Positions 1 to 7,434 of a stretch of 64,000 nucleotides of DNA are shown here, one piece after another. The notes below the pieces were generated by a model. That model was not told where the DNA came from, did not search any database, and saw only the letters and a program-made list of their open reading frames with translations. The stretch is taken from contig CAVPWU010000003.1 of the NCBI GenBank assembly GCA_963709665.1, positions 62,001-126,000 on the forward strand, in the 5' to 3' direction. A program made the translations under genes and the position numbers. Every line of letters starts with the position of its first letter. The stretch's first letter is position 1. Source of the stretch: DASZIT01 sp963709665 (GTDB taxonomy: Bacteria; Actinomycetota; Acidimicrobiia; Acidimicrobiales; RAAP-2).

Positions 1-219
1 GCCCTGTCGGTGACCGGGGTGGGGATGATCGTCTACCTGATCAGCGCCGAGCTCTTCATCATCAAGGCGATCTGCCTGTGGTGCTCCTCGGTCCACCTCA
101 TCACCTTCATCCTGTTCGTGATCATCGCCACCGCCTCACCGATCGTGCTGGCCCGCGGCTACGGCACCGACGAGGACGAGGACGAGGACGAGCCCGAGCT
201 GGCCGACGACCTCGCCTGA
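1..219 (+). CDS. Vitamin K epoxide reductase (VKOR) family protein, C-terminal fragment
   Basis: The start lies upstream of the window, so only the last 72 residues are present. They form two hydrophobic helices around the motif CLWC, which matches the quinone-proximal CxxC of bacterial VKOR proteins. In that family the enzyme reoxidises a periplasmic thiol oxidase and passes electrons to menaquinone. The protein ends in an acidic tail (EDEDEDEPE) encoded by a GACGAG repeat. The stop is three bases before the next gene, which encodes a membrane-anchored CxxC protein, so the two probably form a disulfide-forming pair. The family call rests on the CxxC between helices and the neighbour. Confidence 0.72.
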   Translation, partial: ALSVTGVGMIVYLISAELFIIKAICLWCSSVHLITFILFVIIATASPIVLARGYGTDEDEDEDEPELADDLA

Positions 220-222
220 CGG

Positions 223-1086
223 GTGGTCCCACCCTCCGACCGCCCGTCGCTGACCCCCACCGCCCGGTTCGCCTGGGGGGCGGTGGCCCTGCTGCTGATC
301 GGGGTGGTGGCCCTGGTCGTCTACGCCCTCACCGACACCCCGGTGACCGTCCGGGTGGTCCACCGGTCCCCCACCGCCAAGGGGGTCATCCACCAGGTGG
401 CCTCGGTGCCCGCCGACACCTTCGACGATGTCGGGATCTCCGCCCCGGGGACCGGCCTGACCGCCCCCACCGTCCTCGCCCACCAGCCCGCCCTGACCGC
501 CGACGGCGGCCGGCCCGAGGTGCTCTTCGTGGGGGCCGAGTACTGCCCGTTCTGCGCCGCCGAGCGGTGGCCACTGGTGGTGGCCCTCTCCCGGTTCGGC
601 CACTTCGAGTCGCTGTTCGACATGCAGTCGTCGAACACCTCGGTGTTCCCGGGGACCCAGACCTTCTCCTTCGTCGCCCCCCACTACTCGAGCCCCTACC
701 TGGCCTTCGTGCCGGTGGAGCTGTACTCCAACGTGCCGGGGGCCACCGGCGTCTACACCCGGATCGCCACCCTCACCGCCGGCCAGCAGGCGGTGGTCGC
801 CCGTTACGGGACCGGCACCGGGGCGGTGGGGTCGTTCCCCTTCGTCGACATCGACAACAAGGTGGTGGCGTCGTCGGCCGGGTACAGCCCGGCCACCCTG
901 GCCAAGCTCGACCAGGCCACCATCGTGGGTGACCTGCGGACCGGCACCACCCCGGAGTCCCGGGCCATCATCGCCTCGGCCAACTACCTGACCGCCGGGA
1001 TCTGCTCGGTCACCGGCCAGCGCCCGGAGGCGGTGTGCGGCTCCAAGGGGGTCCAGACCGCCGCCCGCGACCTGGGCCTGGCCTGA
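223..1086 (+). CDS. Membrane-anchored thioredoxin-like protein (DUF929-like)
   Basis: This 287-residue protein starts at GTG 223, three bases after the VKOR stop. One N-terminal transmembrane helix (about residues 14-39) is followed by an extracytoplasmic domain. Residues 108-111 are CPFC inside GAEYCPFCAAERWP, the layout of the DUF929 family and of thioredoxin-fold thiol oxidases. A second cysteine pair near the C-terminus (GICSVTGQ and AVCGSKG) may form a structural disulfide. Translational linkage with the VKOR protein suggests it is the soluble partner that VKOR reoxidises. The catalytic role is inferred and not proven by sequence alone. Confidence 0.75.
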   Translation: MVPPSDRPSLTPTARFAWGAVALLLIGVVALVVYALTDTPVTVRVVHRSPTAKGVIHQVASVPADTFDDVGISAPGTGLTAPTVLAHQPALTADGGRPEVLFVGAEYCPFCAAERWPLVVALSRFGHFESLFDMQSSNTSVFPGTQTFSFVAPHYSSPYLAFVPVELYSNVPGATGVYTRIATLTAGQQAVVARYGTGTGAVGSFPFVDIDNKVVASSAGYSPATLAKLDQATIVGDLRTGTTPESRAIIASANYLTAGICSVTGQRPEAVCGSKGVQTAARDLGLA

Positions 1087-1105
1087 GCCGGACCGGGGTC
1101 CGGGC

Positions 1106-1363
1106 TCAGCCGGCCCGTCGGTCGGTCAGCTGCTTGCGCTCCACCTCGTTGAGGCCGCCCCAGATGCCGTGGGGCTCGTGGATCCGGATGGCGTACTCGA
1201 GGCAGTCGGAGCGCACCGAGCAGCTGGCGCAGATCGACTTGGCCCGGTCCTCACGCTGGAGCTTCTCTTCCTTGCGCTCGGCGTGGGCAGGCGGGAAGAA
1301 GACCTCCGCCTGGGGGCCGCGGCACGAGGCCTTGGCCTGCCACGTATCGAGTGCCTGCGCCAT
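1106..1363 (-). CDS. WhiB-family iron-sulfur transcription factor
   Basis: The 85-residue product has the complete Wbl signature: cysteines at 14, 45, 48 and 54 that would bind a [4Fe-4S] cluster, and the turn GIWGG at 66-70. The basic C-terminus (EVERKQLTDRR) fits a DNA-facing tail. I chose ATG 1363 over the longer upstream reading because a GGGGGAG ribosome site lies just before it and family members are about this size. It is divergent from two ArsA-like ATPases. In Mycobacterium tuberculosis whiB4 (Rv3681c) is likewise divergent from the ATPase pair Rv3680-Rv3679, although this protein looks more like the short WhiB1/WhmD type. Confidence 0.93.
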   Translation of the reverse strand: MAQALDTWQAKASCRGPQAEVFFPPAHAERKEEKLQREDRAKSICASCSVRSDCLEYAIRIHEPHGIWGGLNEVERKQLTDRRAG

Positions 1364-1406
1364 CCGTCTCTCCCCCTTCACGCCCCGCGGAGCGCTCCAC
1401 GCAGCG

Positions 1407-1435
1407 AACGTACACGCGGGATTCGGCACTGACAA
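1407..1435 (-). promoter_or_regulatory. Putative sigma-70-type promoter of the whiB gene
   Basis: On the minus strand TTGTCA (1435-1430) and TACGTT (1412-1407) are separated by 17 bp, about 45 bp upstream of the whiB start. The spacing is ideal and the -10 is weak. No transcript data are available to confirm it. Confidence 0.35.
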
Positions 1436-1535
1436 GGCCTCTGACCAGGATTTCCCCCCGTCCCTGCCTGGACGGGACCCCCTGCGGGGGGCGTCGGGGT
1501 CGCTCCGGCACCGGACCGCTACGCTCCGATAGGTC

Positions 1536-2555
1536 ATGGACGTCAGCTTCTTCTGCCGGCAGAGTCACGTCCTGATCGTGGCGGGCAAGGGTGGCGTGGG
1601 AAAGACCACCATGGTGGCGGCCCTGGCCAGGACGGCCGCCGCCGCCGGACTGTCCGTCCTGATCGTCGAGCTGGAGGGGCGTCCCGGGGTGACCGACGCC
1701 TTCGGCGACCCCGACCCGCTGGGGCACGACCGGGCGGTGCTCGACGCCGCCGGGGCCGGTGAGATCGGGGAGGACCTCCCCGTCGACGAGGACAGCGAAC
1801 GGGTCCCCCCGGGGACGGTGCAGGCCCGGATGATCACCCCCGACCACGCCCTGGCCGAGTACTTCGACGACCACGGCCTGCGCCGGTTCACCCGCCGCCT
1901 CACCTCCTCGGGGATCTTCGAGGTGGTGGCCGGGGCCATCCCCGGCATCCGGGACGTCCTGGTCCTCGGCAAGATCAAGCAGCTCGAGCGGGCGGGGATC
2001 GCCGACCTCATCCTGGTGGACGCCCCGGCCACCGGGCACGCCATGACCTTTTTGACCTCGGCCAGCGGGCTGGTCGACGCCGCCCGGGGCGGACCGGTGA
2101 AGGCCCAGGCCACCGACGTGGTGGAGCTGCTCAACGATCCCCGGCGGTGCCAGGTGGCCCTGGTGACCCTGCCCGAGGAGATGCCGGTCAACGAGGTGAT
2201 CGAGGCCGCCTACCAGCTCGAGGACAGGGTGGGGATCAAGCTCGGGCCGGTGATCGTCAACTCGTGCTACCCGGGGGTGGCCGGGCTCGAGGTCCCGGCG
2301 GGGTCGGCGGCGGCCAGCGCCGGGGTGGCGCTCGACGACGACCTGCTCCGGGCGCTGGACGACGCCAGCCGCTTCCGCCTCACCCGCCAGGAGCTCCAGC
2401 AGCGGCAGATCGAGCGGCTCGCCCACGAGCTGCCCCTCCCCCGGCTCGAGGTCCCCTTCGTGTTCAGCGAGACCATCGGGCCGGCCGAGCTGGGGGTCCT
2501 GGCCGACGCCCTGGCCCAGGGGATCCGGGCGCTCCCGGAGCTGGCGGTCCGGTGA
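1536..2555 (+). CDS. ArsA/Get3-like anion-transporting ATPase, first of pair
   Basis: This 339-residue protein has a deviant Walker A motif, GKGGVGKTT, at residues 17-25 and the phrase LILVDAPATGHAMTFL, which corresponds to the Walker B/switch region of ArsA/Get3 ATPases. Members act as dimers and couple ATP hydrolysis to client or metalloid handling. Actinobacteria usually carry two adjacent copies, as here. No cysteine-rich arsenite site is visible, so arsenite transport is unlikely. It overlaps the second ATPase gene by four bases (GTGA at 2552-2555) and is divergent from whiB. Confidence 0.86.
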   Translation: MDVSFFCRQSHVLIVAGKGGVGKTTMVAALARTAAAAGLSVLIVELEGRPGVTDAFGDPDPLGHDRAVLDAAGAGEIGEDLPVDEDSERVPPGTVQARMITPDHALAEYFDDHGLRRFTRRLTSSGIFEVVAGAIPGIRDVLVLGKIKQLERAGIADLILVDAPATGHAMTFLTSASGLVDAARGGPVKAQATDVVELLNDPRRCQVALVTLPEEMPVNEVIEAAYQLEDRVGIKLGPVIVNSCYPGVAGLEVPAGSAAASAGVALDDDLLRALDDASRFRLTRQELQQRQIERLAHELPLPRLEVPFVFSETIGPAELGVLADALAQGIRALPELAVR

Positions 2556-3712
2556 GCGCCGACGAAAAGGGCGGCCCGGCGGAGGCGCTGGCCGAGGTGG
2601 CCCGGACCCGGACCATCGTGGTGTGCTGCGGGGCGGGCGGGGTGGGCAAGACCACCACCGCCGCCGCCTTCGCCCTGGAGGCGGCCCGCCAGGGGCGCCG
2701 GGCCTGCGTGGTCACCATCGACCCGGCCCGCCGGCTGGCCAACTCACTGGGGCTGGACACCCTGTCCAACACCCCGGTCCGGATCGACGGGGAGTGGCCG
2801 GGGGAGCTATCGGCCATGATGCTGGACCCCAAGGGCACCTTCGACGACCTGGTGCACCGGTACTCGGACACCGTCGAGCAGGCCGAGGGCATCCTCTCCA
2901 ACCGGATCTACCGGAACCTCACCGGGGCGCTGTCGGGCACCCAGGAGTACATGGCCATGGAGAAGCTCTACGAGCTGGCCGAGGAGGGCGGGTTCGACCT
3001 GGTGGTGGTGGACACCCCGCCGTCCCGCAACGCCCTCGACTTCCTCGACGCCCCCCAGCGGCTGACCGGGTTCCTGGGCAACCGGATCTTCCGGGCCCTG
3101 ATGCTGCCCACCCGGGCGGGCCTCCGGTTCATGGGGGTGGCGGCCCAGGCCGTGCTGCGGACGCTCTCCAAGGTGGCGGGGGCCGACGTGGTGCGGGACG
3201 CCGTCACCTTCTTCCAGGCCTTCGAGGGCATGGAGCAGGGGTTCCGGGACCGGGCCGACCGGGTCGGCGAGCTGCTGACCCAGGACGGGACGGCCTTCGT
3301 CCTGGTGGCCTCCCCCCGCCCCGACTCGGTGGAGGAGGCCCTCCACTTCGCCGGCAAGCTCCAGGAGTCGGACATGGCGGTGACCGCCCTGATCGTGAAC
3401 CGGGTGCAGCCCCGGTTCATCGACGACGCCCGGCTGGCCGACCTCCCCGACGGCGCCGCCGCCGACGCCCCGCTGGGCCGCCTGGTCGAGAACCTCCGGG
3501 GCTACGCGGCGGCGGCCGACCGGGACGAGCGCACCTGTGCCGACCTGATCGGACGGGTGGCCCCGGCCCCGGTGGCCCGGGTGCCCCTCCTCAACTCCGA
3601 CGTCCACGATCTCGACGGCCTGGGACTGGTGGCCGACGCCCTGTTCGGCGGCGGGGGACCGGCGGTGGCGGCCGGGCCGGAGGCGGCGGACCCTCCCCGG
3701 CGGGCGGGCTAA
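2552..3712 (+). CDS. ArsA/Get3-like ATPase, second of pair
   Basis: The gene starts at GTG 2552 inside the GTGA overlap with the preceding ATPase, giving 386 residues. A much longer open frame exists upstream but would overlap the first ATPase. The P-loop reads CGAGGVGKTTTAA, followed by TIDPARRLANSLG and VVVDTPPSRNALDF, the classic ArsA motifs. The overlap suggests translational coupling and a heterodimer with the first ATPase. In mycobacteria the equivalent pair (Rv3679-Rv3680) sits beside whiB4. The substrate here is unknown. Confidence 0.88.
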   Translation: MSADEKGGPAEALAEVARTRTIVVCCGAGGVGKTTTAAAFALEAARQGRRACVVTIDPARRLANSLGLDTLSNTPVRIDGEWPGELSAMMLDPKGTFDDLVHRYSDTVEQAEGILSNRIYRNLTGALSGTQEYMAMEKLYELAEEGGFDLVVVDTPPSRNALDFLDAPQRLTGFLGNRIFRALMLPTRAGLRFMGVAAQAVLRTLSKVAGADVVRDAVTFFQAFEGMEQGFRDRADRVGELLTQDGTAFVLVASPRPDSVEEALHFAGKLQESDMAVTALIVNRVQPRFIDDARLADLPDGAAADAPLGRLVENLRGYAAAADRDERTCADLIGRVAPAPVARVPLLNSDVHDLDGLGLVADALFGGGGPAVAAGPEAADPPRRAG

Positions 3713-3721
3713 CCTCTGGCT

Positions 3722-4156
3722 GTGCGCTCGATTCTCGTGGCCAGCGACGCCCCCTCCGTCCGGGCGGAGATCGCCGCCATCGCCACCCGGCCCGACATCG
3801 AGATCCGCGAGGCCCGCTCCGGGCCCGAGGTCCTGGTGGCGGTGGCCGAGTCCCTCCCCGACCTGCTGGTCGTCGACCTCCAGATGGGGAACATGGGCGG
3901 CATGGCCGTCTGCCTCGAGCTGCGGCTCGAGGAGTCCTACGGCAACCTCGAGCACGTCCCGGTGCTGATGCTCCTCGACCGCCGACCCGACGTGTTCGTG
4001 GCCCGCCGATCCGGGGCCGAGGGATGGGTGGTCAAGCCCCTCGACCCGATCCGCCTCCGCCGGGCGGTCACCTCCCTGCTCGACGGCGGGACCTACTACG
4101 ACGAGTCCTACCGACCGATGTCCGTCGTACCCGCCGCCGTCGCCTCCGGCGGCTGA
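3722..4156 (+). CDS. Stand-alone receiver-domain (CheY-like) protein, partly degenerate
   Basis: The 144-residue product starts at GTG 3722 and is a single response-regulator receiver domain with no DNA-binding output. The phospho-acceptor Asp52 (VVDLQMG) and the conserved Lys105 (VVKPLDP) are present. The acidic pocket has only one aspartate (SDAPS) instead of two, and the beta-4 Thr/Ser switch position appears to be Leu/Asp. It may bind a partner without ordinary phosphorylation. It follows the ATPase pair by nine bases and is probably cotranscribed. No histidine kinase lies in the window. Confidence 0.7.
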   Translation: MRSILVASDAPSVRAEIAAIATRPDIEIREARSGPEVLVAVAESLPDLLVVDLQMGNMGGMAVCLELRLEESYGNLEHVPVLMLLDRRPDVFVARRSGAEGWVVKPLDPIRLRRAVTSLLDGGTYYDESYRPMSVVPAAVASGG

Positions 4157-4175
4157 GTCCACCGCCGCGCCTCCC

Positions 4176-5174
4176 GTGCGCCGACGACGCGACGACCAGG
4201 ACACCAGGGACCCCGGGGACGGACGCAGCCCGCGGAAGCGGCGCGGCCGGAGTGCTCCCGAGGAGTCCCCGGCCCGGGTGACCGGGGCCGGCGACGCCCA
4301 GGAGCAGTTCATCGTCGAGGCGCTGGAGGACCTGCGCGACACCGAGATCCGGGAGATCATGACGCCGCGGGTGGACGTGGTGGCCCTCACCATCCCGGTG
4401 ACGGCCGACGACGTGACCCGGGCGATCCGGGAGACCGGCCACAGCTGCTTCCCGGTCTGCGACGACAACCTCGACGACCTGATCGGCGTGCTGTTCGTCA
4501 ACGACCTCTTCCGGAGCGGCTGGCGGGTGCAGGGCGGCCGGTTCGAGCAGCAGGCGCCGTCCGTCGACGTCCAGGAGACGGGTGCCGACCCCGGGCCCCC
4601 AGCCGGCGCCGGCGCCGGCGCCGGCGCCGAGCCGGTGCTCCCCGGTCCCCTGGACATCTCGCGCCGGATCCGGCAGCCGTTCCTGGTGCCCGAGTCCCGC
4701 CGGGTGCTCGACGTGCTGGCCGAGATGCGACGTCAGCGACGGGCCTTCGCGGTGGTGGTCGACGAGCACGGTGGGGTGGAGGGGGTCCTGACCGTCAAGG
4801 ACCTGCTGGGCGCCCTGGTCGGCGACCTCCCCGACGAGTTCGACCCCGACGACGAGCCGGAGATGGTGCGGGTGGACGGCAGTCGGTGGCTGGTGGACGG
4901 CCGGATGTCGGTGGACGACGTCCGCGAGCGGCTGGGCATCGACATCGAGGAGGGCGAGTACGTCACCCTGGGCGGCTTCCTGTTCGACGCCTTCGGGCAC
5001 ATCCCTAGCGAGGGGGAGACCTGTGAGGTGGACGGGTGGCAGCTCCGGGTGGCCGAGATGGACAAGCGACGGGTGGCCAAAGTGGTGGCCCGGCGGCGGA
5101 CACCGGCCGACCCCGGGCCCGGGGACGACCGCCCCGCCGGCGGGGCGGGGAGCGCTCGCACCACCGTCGGGTAA
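4176..5174 (+). CDS. CBS-pair protein of the CorC/HlyC type
   Basis: The 332-residue protein starts at GTG 4176. A charged N-terminus leads to EIMTPRVDVVAL, the hallmark before the first CBS motif in CorC/HlyC/CNNM proteins. A second CBS motif contains VVVDEHGGVEGVLTVKDLL, and a C-terminal CorC_HlyC transport-associated domain covers roughly residues 230-300. The membrane DUF21 domain is absent, so this is the soluble CorC form linked to Mg/Co efflux in other bacteria. A Gly-Ala linker (residues 143-152) encoded by a GCCGGC repeat separates the CBS motifs, which is unusual. Confidence 0.82.
   Translation: MRRRRDDQDTRDPGDGRSPRKRRGRSAPEESPARVTGAGDAQEQFIVEALEDLRDTEIREIMTPRVDVVALTIPVTADDVTRAIRETGHSCFPVCDDNLDDLIGVLFVNDLFRSGWRVQGGRFEQQAPSVDVQETGADPGPPAGAGAGAGAEPVLPGPLDISRRIRQPFLVPESRRVLDVLAEMRRQRRAFAVVVDEHGGVEGVLTVKDLLGALVGDLPDEFDPDDEPEMVRVDGSRWLVDGRMSVDDVRERLGIDIEEGEYVTLGGFLFDAFGHIPSEGETCEVDGWQLRVAEMDKRRVAKVVARRRTPADPGPGDDRPAGGAGSARTTVG
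4602..4629 (+). repeat. GCCGGC hexamer repeat inside the CBS protein gene
   Basis: About four and a half copies of GCCGGC encode the Gly-Ala linker between the CBS motifs. Whole-unit slippage would change linker length by two residues and keep the frame. Confidence 0.7.
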
Positions 5175-5217
5175 CATCTCCCCGTTCGGATCCGGCGGCG
5201 ACGCCGGGCCCGAGGCA

Positions 5218-5295
5218 CGGGCTGTAGCGCAGCTTGGTTAGCGCGCTGCGTTCGGGACGCAGAGGTCCCCGGTTCAAATCCGGGCAGCCCGACCA
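5218..5295 (+). tRNA. tRNA-Pro (anticodon CGG), CCA encoded
   Basis: The cloverleaf folds by eye. The acceptor stem is CGGGCTG/CAGCCCG, the D-stem GCGC/GCGC and the anticodon stem CTGCG/CGCAG around the loop TTCGGGA. The T-arm is CCCGG-TTCAAAT-CCGGG. Anticodon CGG reads proline codon CCG, and the 3' CCA is encoded. It is the only gene between the CorC-like protein and the atypical 5.6-9.6 kb region. Confidence 0.95.
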
Positions 5296-5307
5296 CAAAC
5301 GTGCAGG

Positions 5308-5333
5308 TCAGCCGGGGTCGACGCCCCGGCTGA
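5308..5333 (+). terminator. Hairpin after tRNA-Pro, probable terminator
   Basis: A perfect 10-bp stem (TCAGCCGGGG / CCCCGGCTGA) with a six-base loop begins 13 bases after the tRNA. No T-run follows, as is common for hairpin terminators in GC-rich actinobacteria. Confidence 0.5.
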
Positions 5334-5602
5334 TGCGCGTCCTTTACCGGCTGGACCCGGTTCGGCAAGCCACCGCGCGCAGGCGAACAAGCCAGAGTTC
5401 CCGCCGACGCGGTCCAGGTCGGATCCACGACGGCCCCATCGACAGCTGGGGAGGCGGGGGAATGCTCGGTTCCGACAAGAAGTGAAGCCGACCGGACTCC
5501 GGAGCTGAGTCCACGCAGCTGACCCACGCCAGCAGGTCGGGGATAGACTCCGTGGCCCCGAGTATCCGGGCGGGGACGGTGACGAAAGCGGAGGTGCCAG
5601 CG
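5334..5602. other. Non-coding stretch between tRNA-Pro hairpin and PhyH gene
   Basis: I see no credible gene here. The only clear signal is the GGAGG ribosome site at 5590-5594 that serves the next gene. No repeat of the tRNA-Pro 3' end was recognised here or as far as 10 kb. Confidence 0.5.
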
Positions 5603-6721
5603 ATGCCTGACAGAGCGACACCCCCGCCACCCCCCATGACACTGCCCTGGGTTGAATCGCCGTTCTTCGCTCGGGAGCTGGCCCTCCGGGAGGGATCACT
5701 GTCCAGCGAACAACGCCGCCTGGCCCAGGAGTACCACAGCTCGGGCTACGTAGCTTTGAGGCAGGTCATCCCCCACGAGCTGTGCGACCGGGTGCGTGGC
5801 GAGCTCGAGCCGATCTTCGAAAGCGACGAGGTCGCCGTCAAGGAACGCCGGGTCCAGGACGCCTGGGCCCGAGGTTCAGCGGCCTCGCGAGAGCTGGCCA
5901 CCAACCCTGACGTCCTGTCGTTACTCGAGACCTTCTACGAGCGACCGCCCATTCCCTTCCAGACCCTTGGATTCAAGTGGGGAACCGAGCAGCGGAGTCA
6001 CTCGGATTCGATCCACTTCAGCTGTATCCCCGCCCGTTACATGTGTGGGGTGTGGGTGGCCCTCGAAGACACCGGCCCTGACAACGGACCTCTCTTCTAC
6101 TACCCGGGCTCCCACTCCCGTCCGGAGATCACCGCCTACGACCTCGGACGGACGGTGGAGTCGCCCGGCTACGACGCTTACGAGACCTTCCAGACCGAGT
6201 TGATGGCCGAGCTTGGGATCGAGCCCGTGGAGTTCCACGCCCGCAAAGGCGACGCTCTGGTCTGGTCTTCCAATATCGTTCACGGCGGTCGTCCGGTGAC
6301 GGCCGAGGGGAGCACCCGCTGGTCGCAGGTCACACACGTCTACTTCGAGCAGGGCATCTACTACACGCCCGTCTTCTCCGATGTCGCCACCGGCGAGCTG
6401 CTGCTCAAGGACGTCATCAACCTGCGGACGCTTGAGAGCGTAAGGCACACCTACAACGGTATGGACTTGCGGATCCACCGACTGACCAACGGTCGCAGTC
6501 GGCTGTCCATGGCTGCGGACGACTCGGAACCGGAAGAGGTGGCTGAGCTCAAGGCCAGGCTCGCGGCCGCGGACGAGGAGGTGACCGACCTCCGACAGCA
6601 GTTGGTCCGGGCCGACCGGGAGATCACGAACCTCCGGTCGTCCGCCAGCTTCCGGGTGGGGCATTCGGCCCTCATGCCGGTCCGAAAGGCACGGGACCTG
6701 GGAAAAAATCTCCGGCCTTGA
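5603..6721 (+). CDS. Phytanoyl-CoA dioxygenase (PhyH) family protein with coiled-coil tail
   Basis: ATG 5603 is preceded by GGAGG eight bases away, so I prefer it to GTG 5552; it gives 372 residues. The Fe(II)/2-oxoglutarate facial triad is visible as H133-S-D135 and H227, with R230 in VHGGRP to hold 2-oxoglutarate. About residues 310-350 form a heptad coiled coil, followed by LRSSASFRVGHSALMPVRKA. That closing motif resembles the tails of some bacterial glycosyltransferases (SxxWRxTxPLR), so the substrate may be a saccharide or envelope lipid. Codon use is less GC-biased than in the backbone. The exact substrate cannot be read from sequence. Confidence 0.8.
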   Translation: MPDRATPPPPPMTLPWVESPFFARELALREGSLSSEQRRLAQEYHSSGYVALRQVIPHELCDRVRGELEPIFESDEVAVKERRVQDAWARGSAASRELATNPDVLSLLETFYERPPIPFQTLGFKWGTEQRSHSDSIHFSCIPARYMCGVWVALEDTGPDNGPLFYYPGSHSRPEITAYDLGRTVESPGYDAYETFQTELMAELGIEPVEFHARKGDALVWSSNIVHGGRPVTAEGSTRWSQVTHVYFEQGIYYTPVFSDVATGELLLKDVINLRTLESVRHTYNGMDLRIHRLTNGRSRLSMAADDSEPEEVAELKARLAAADEEVTDLRQQLVRADREITNLRSSASFRVGHSALMPVRKARDLGKNLRP

Positions 6722-6918
6722 GCCCCGCGGCTTACCGGAGGTCCAAAATGGCCTCCTTCCCCTGCCGAGCCGGCATGGCCCTACCGCCCGGAAGGTGACC
6801 CACTCCTCCACCGTCGGGCGCAGAATCGCAGCCTCGGCATGTCCTGCTGCAACCCATCGTCTGACTGGGACGTGTATGTACTGTGCCGACAGCTCCTGCG
6901 GACCGAGCGGAGTCCCTC

Positions 6919-7434
6919 GTGAACAAGTCGTCTGACGATATGGCGGCTTCCTTCGACGCATTTTTCGACACGTTCAAGAAGCCCTTGGTGGGCGTGGCGT
7001 ATCTGCTCACTGGTGAATTGCAGACGGCGCAGGACCTCACTCAGGAGGCTTTCCTCCAGACATGGCGCCGTTGGGCACAAGTCCGTGAGTACGACGATCC
7101 GAAGGCTTGGACCCGTCGGGTCCTCCTCAATCTGGTGACCAGCGATCATCGGAAGAACAAGGTTCGACGTCGGACAATCGAGAGTGTGACCTCGATTCCT
7201 CCGCCAGACGAGTTGCATCTCGTCCTGACATCGGCGCTGCGCACCTTGCCGGAGAACCAGATGAAAGCGGTGGTCCTTCACGATGGCGTGGGGATGTCCG
7301 TGAGAGAACTGGCATCTGAAATGGGCGTTGCCGAAGGGACGGTCAAGTCCTGGTTGAGCCGGGGTCGAGCTGTTGCCGCAGCCGCTCTCGACGACGCCTC
7401 CCCGTCGATGAAGGAGGGTCATGCCCCGAAGTGA
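6919..7434 (+). CDS. ECF sigma factor, SigE/RpoE family
   Basis: The protein carries an ECF sigma region 2 (DLTQEAFLQTWRRW), basic DNA-contacting residues (SDHRKNKVRRR) and a region 4 helix-turn-helix (SVRELASEMGVAEGTVKSWLSRGR). GTG 6919 is chosen because GGAG lies six bases upstream and the family is about 170 residues; GTG 6883 is an in-frame alternative. The stop overlaps the next start by 14 bases, so this sigma factor and a membrane PASTA protein are translated together. The partner probably acts as its regulator. Confidence 0.88.
   Translation: MNKSSDDMAASFDAFFDTFKKPLVGVAYLLTGELQTAQDLTQEAFLQTWRRWAQVREYDDPKAWTRRVLLNLVTSDHRKNKVRRRTIESVTSIPPPDELHLVLTSALRTLPENQMKAVVLHDGVGMSVRELASEMGVAEGTVKSWLSRGRAVAAAALDDASPSMKEGHAPK

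Noticed and set aside
2147..2551. N-terminal extension of the second ArsA-like ATPase
   Set aside because: It would overlap the first ATPase by about 400 bases and is Arg/Pro/Gly-rich; the GTGA start at 2552 fits the family.
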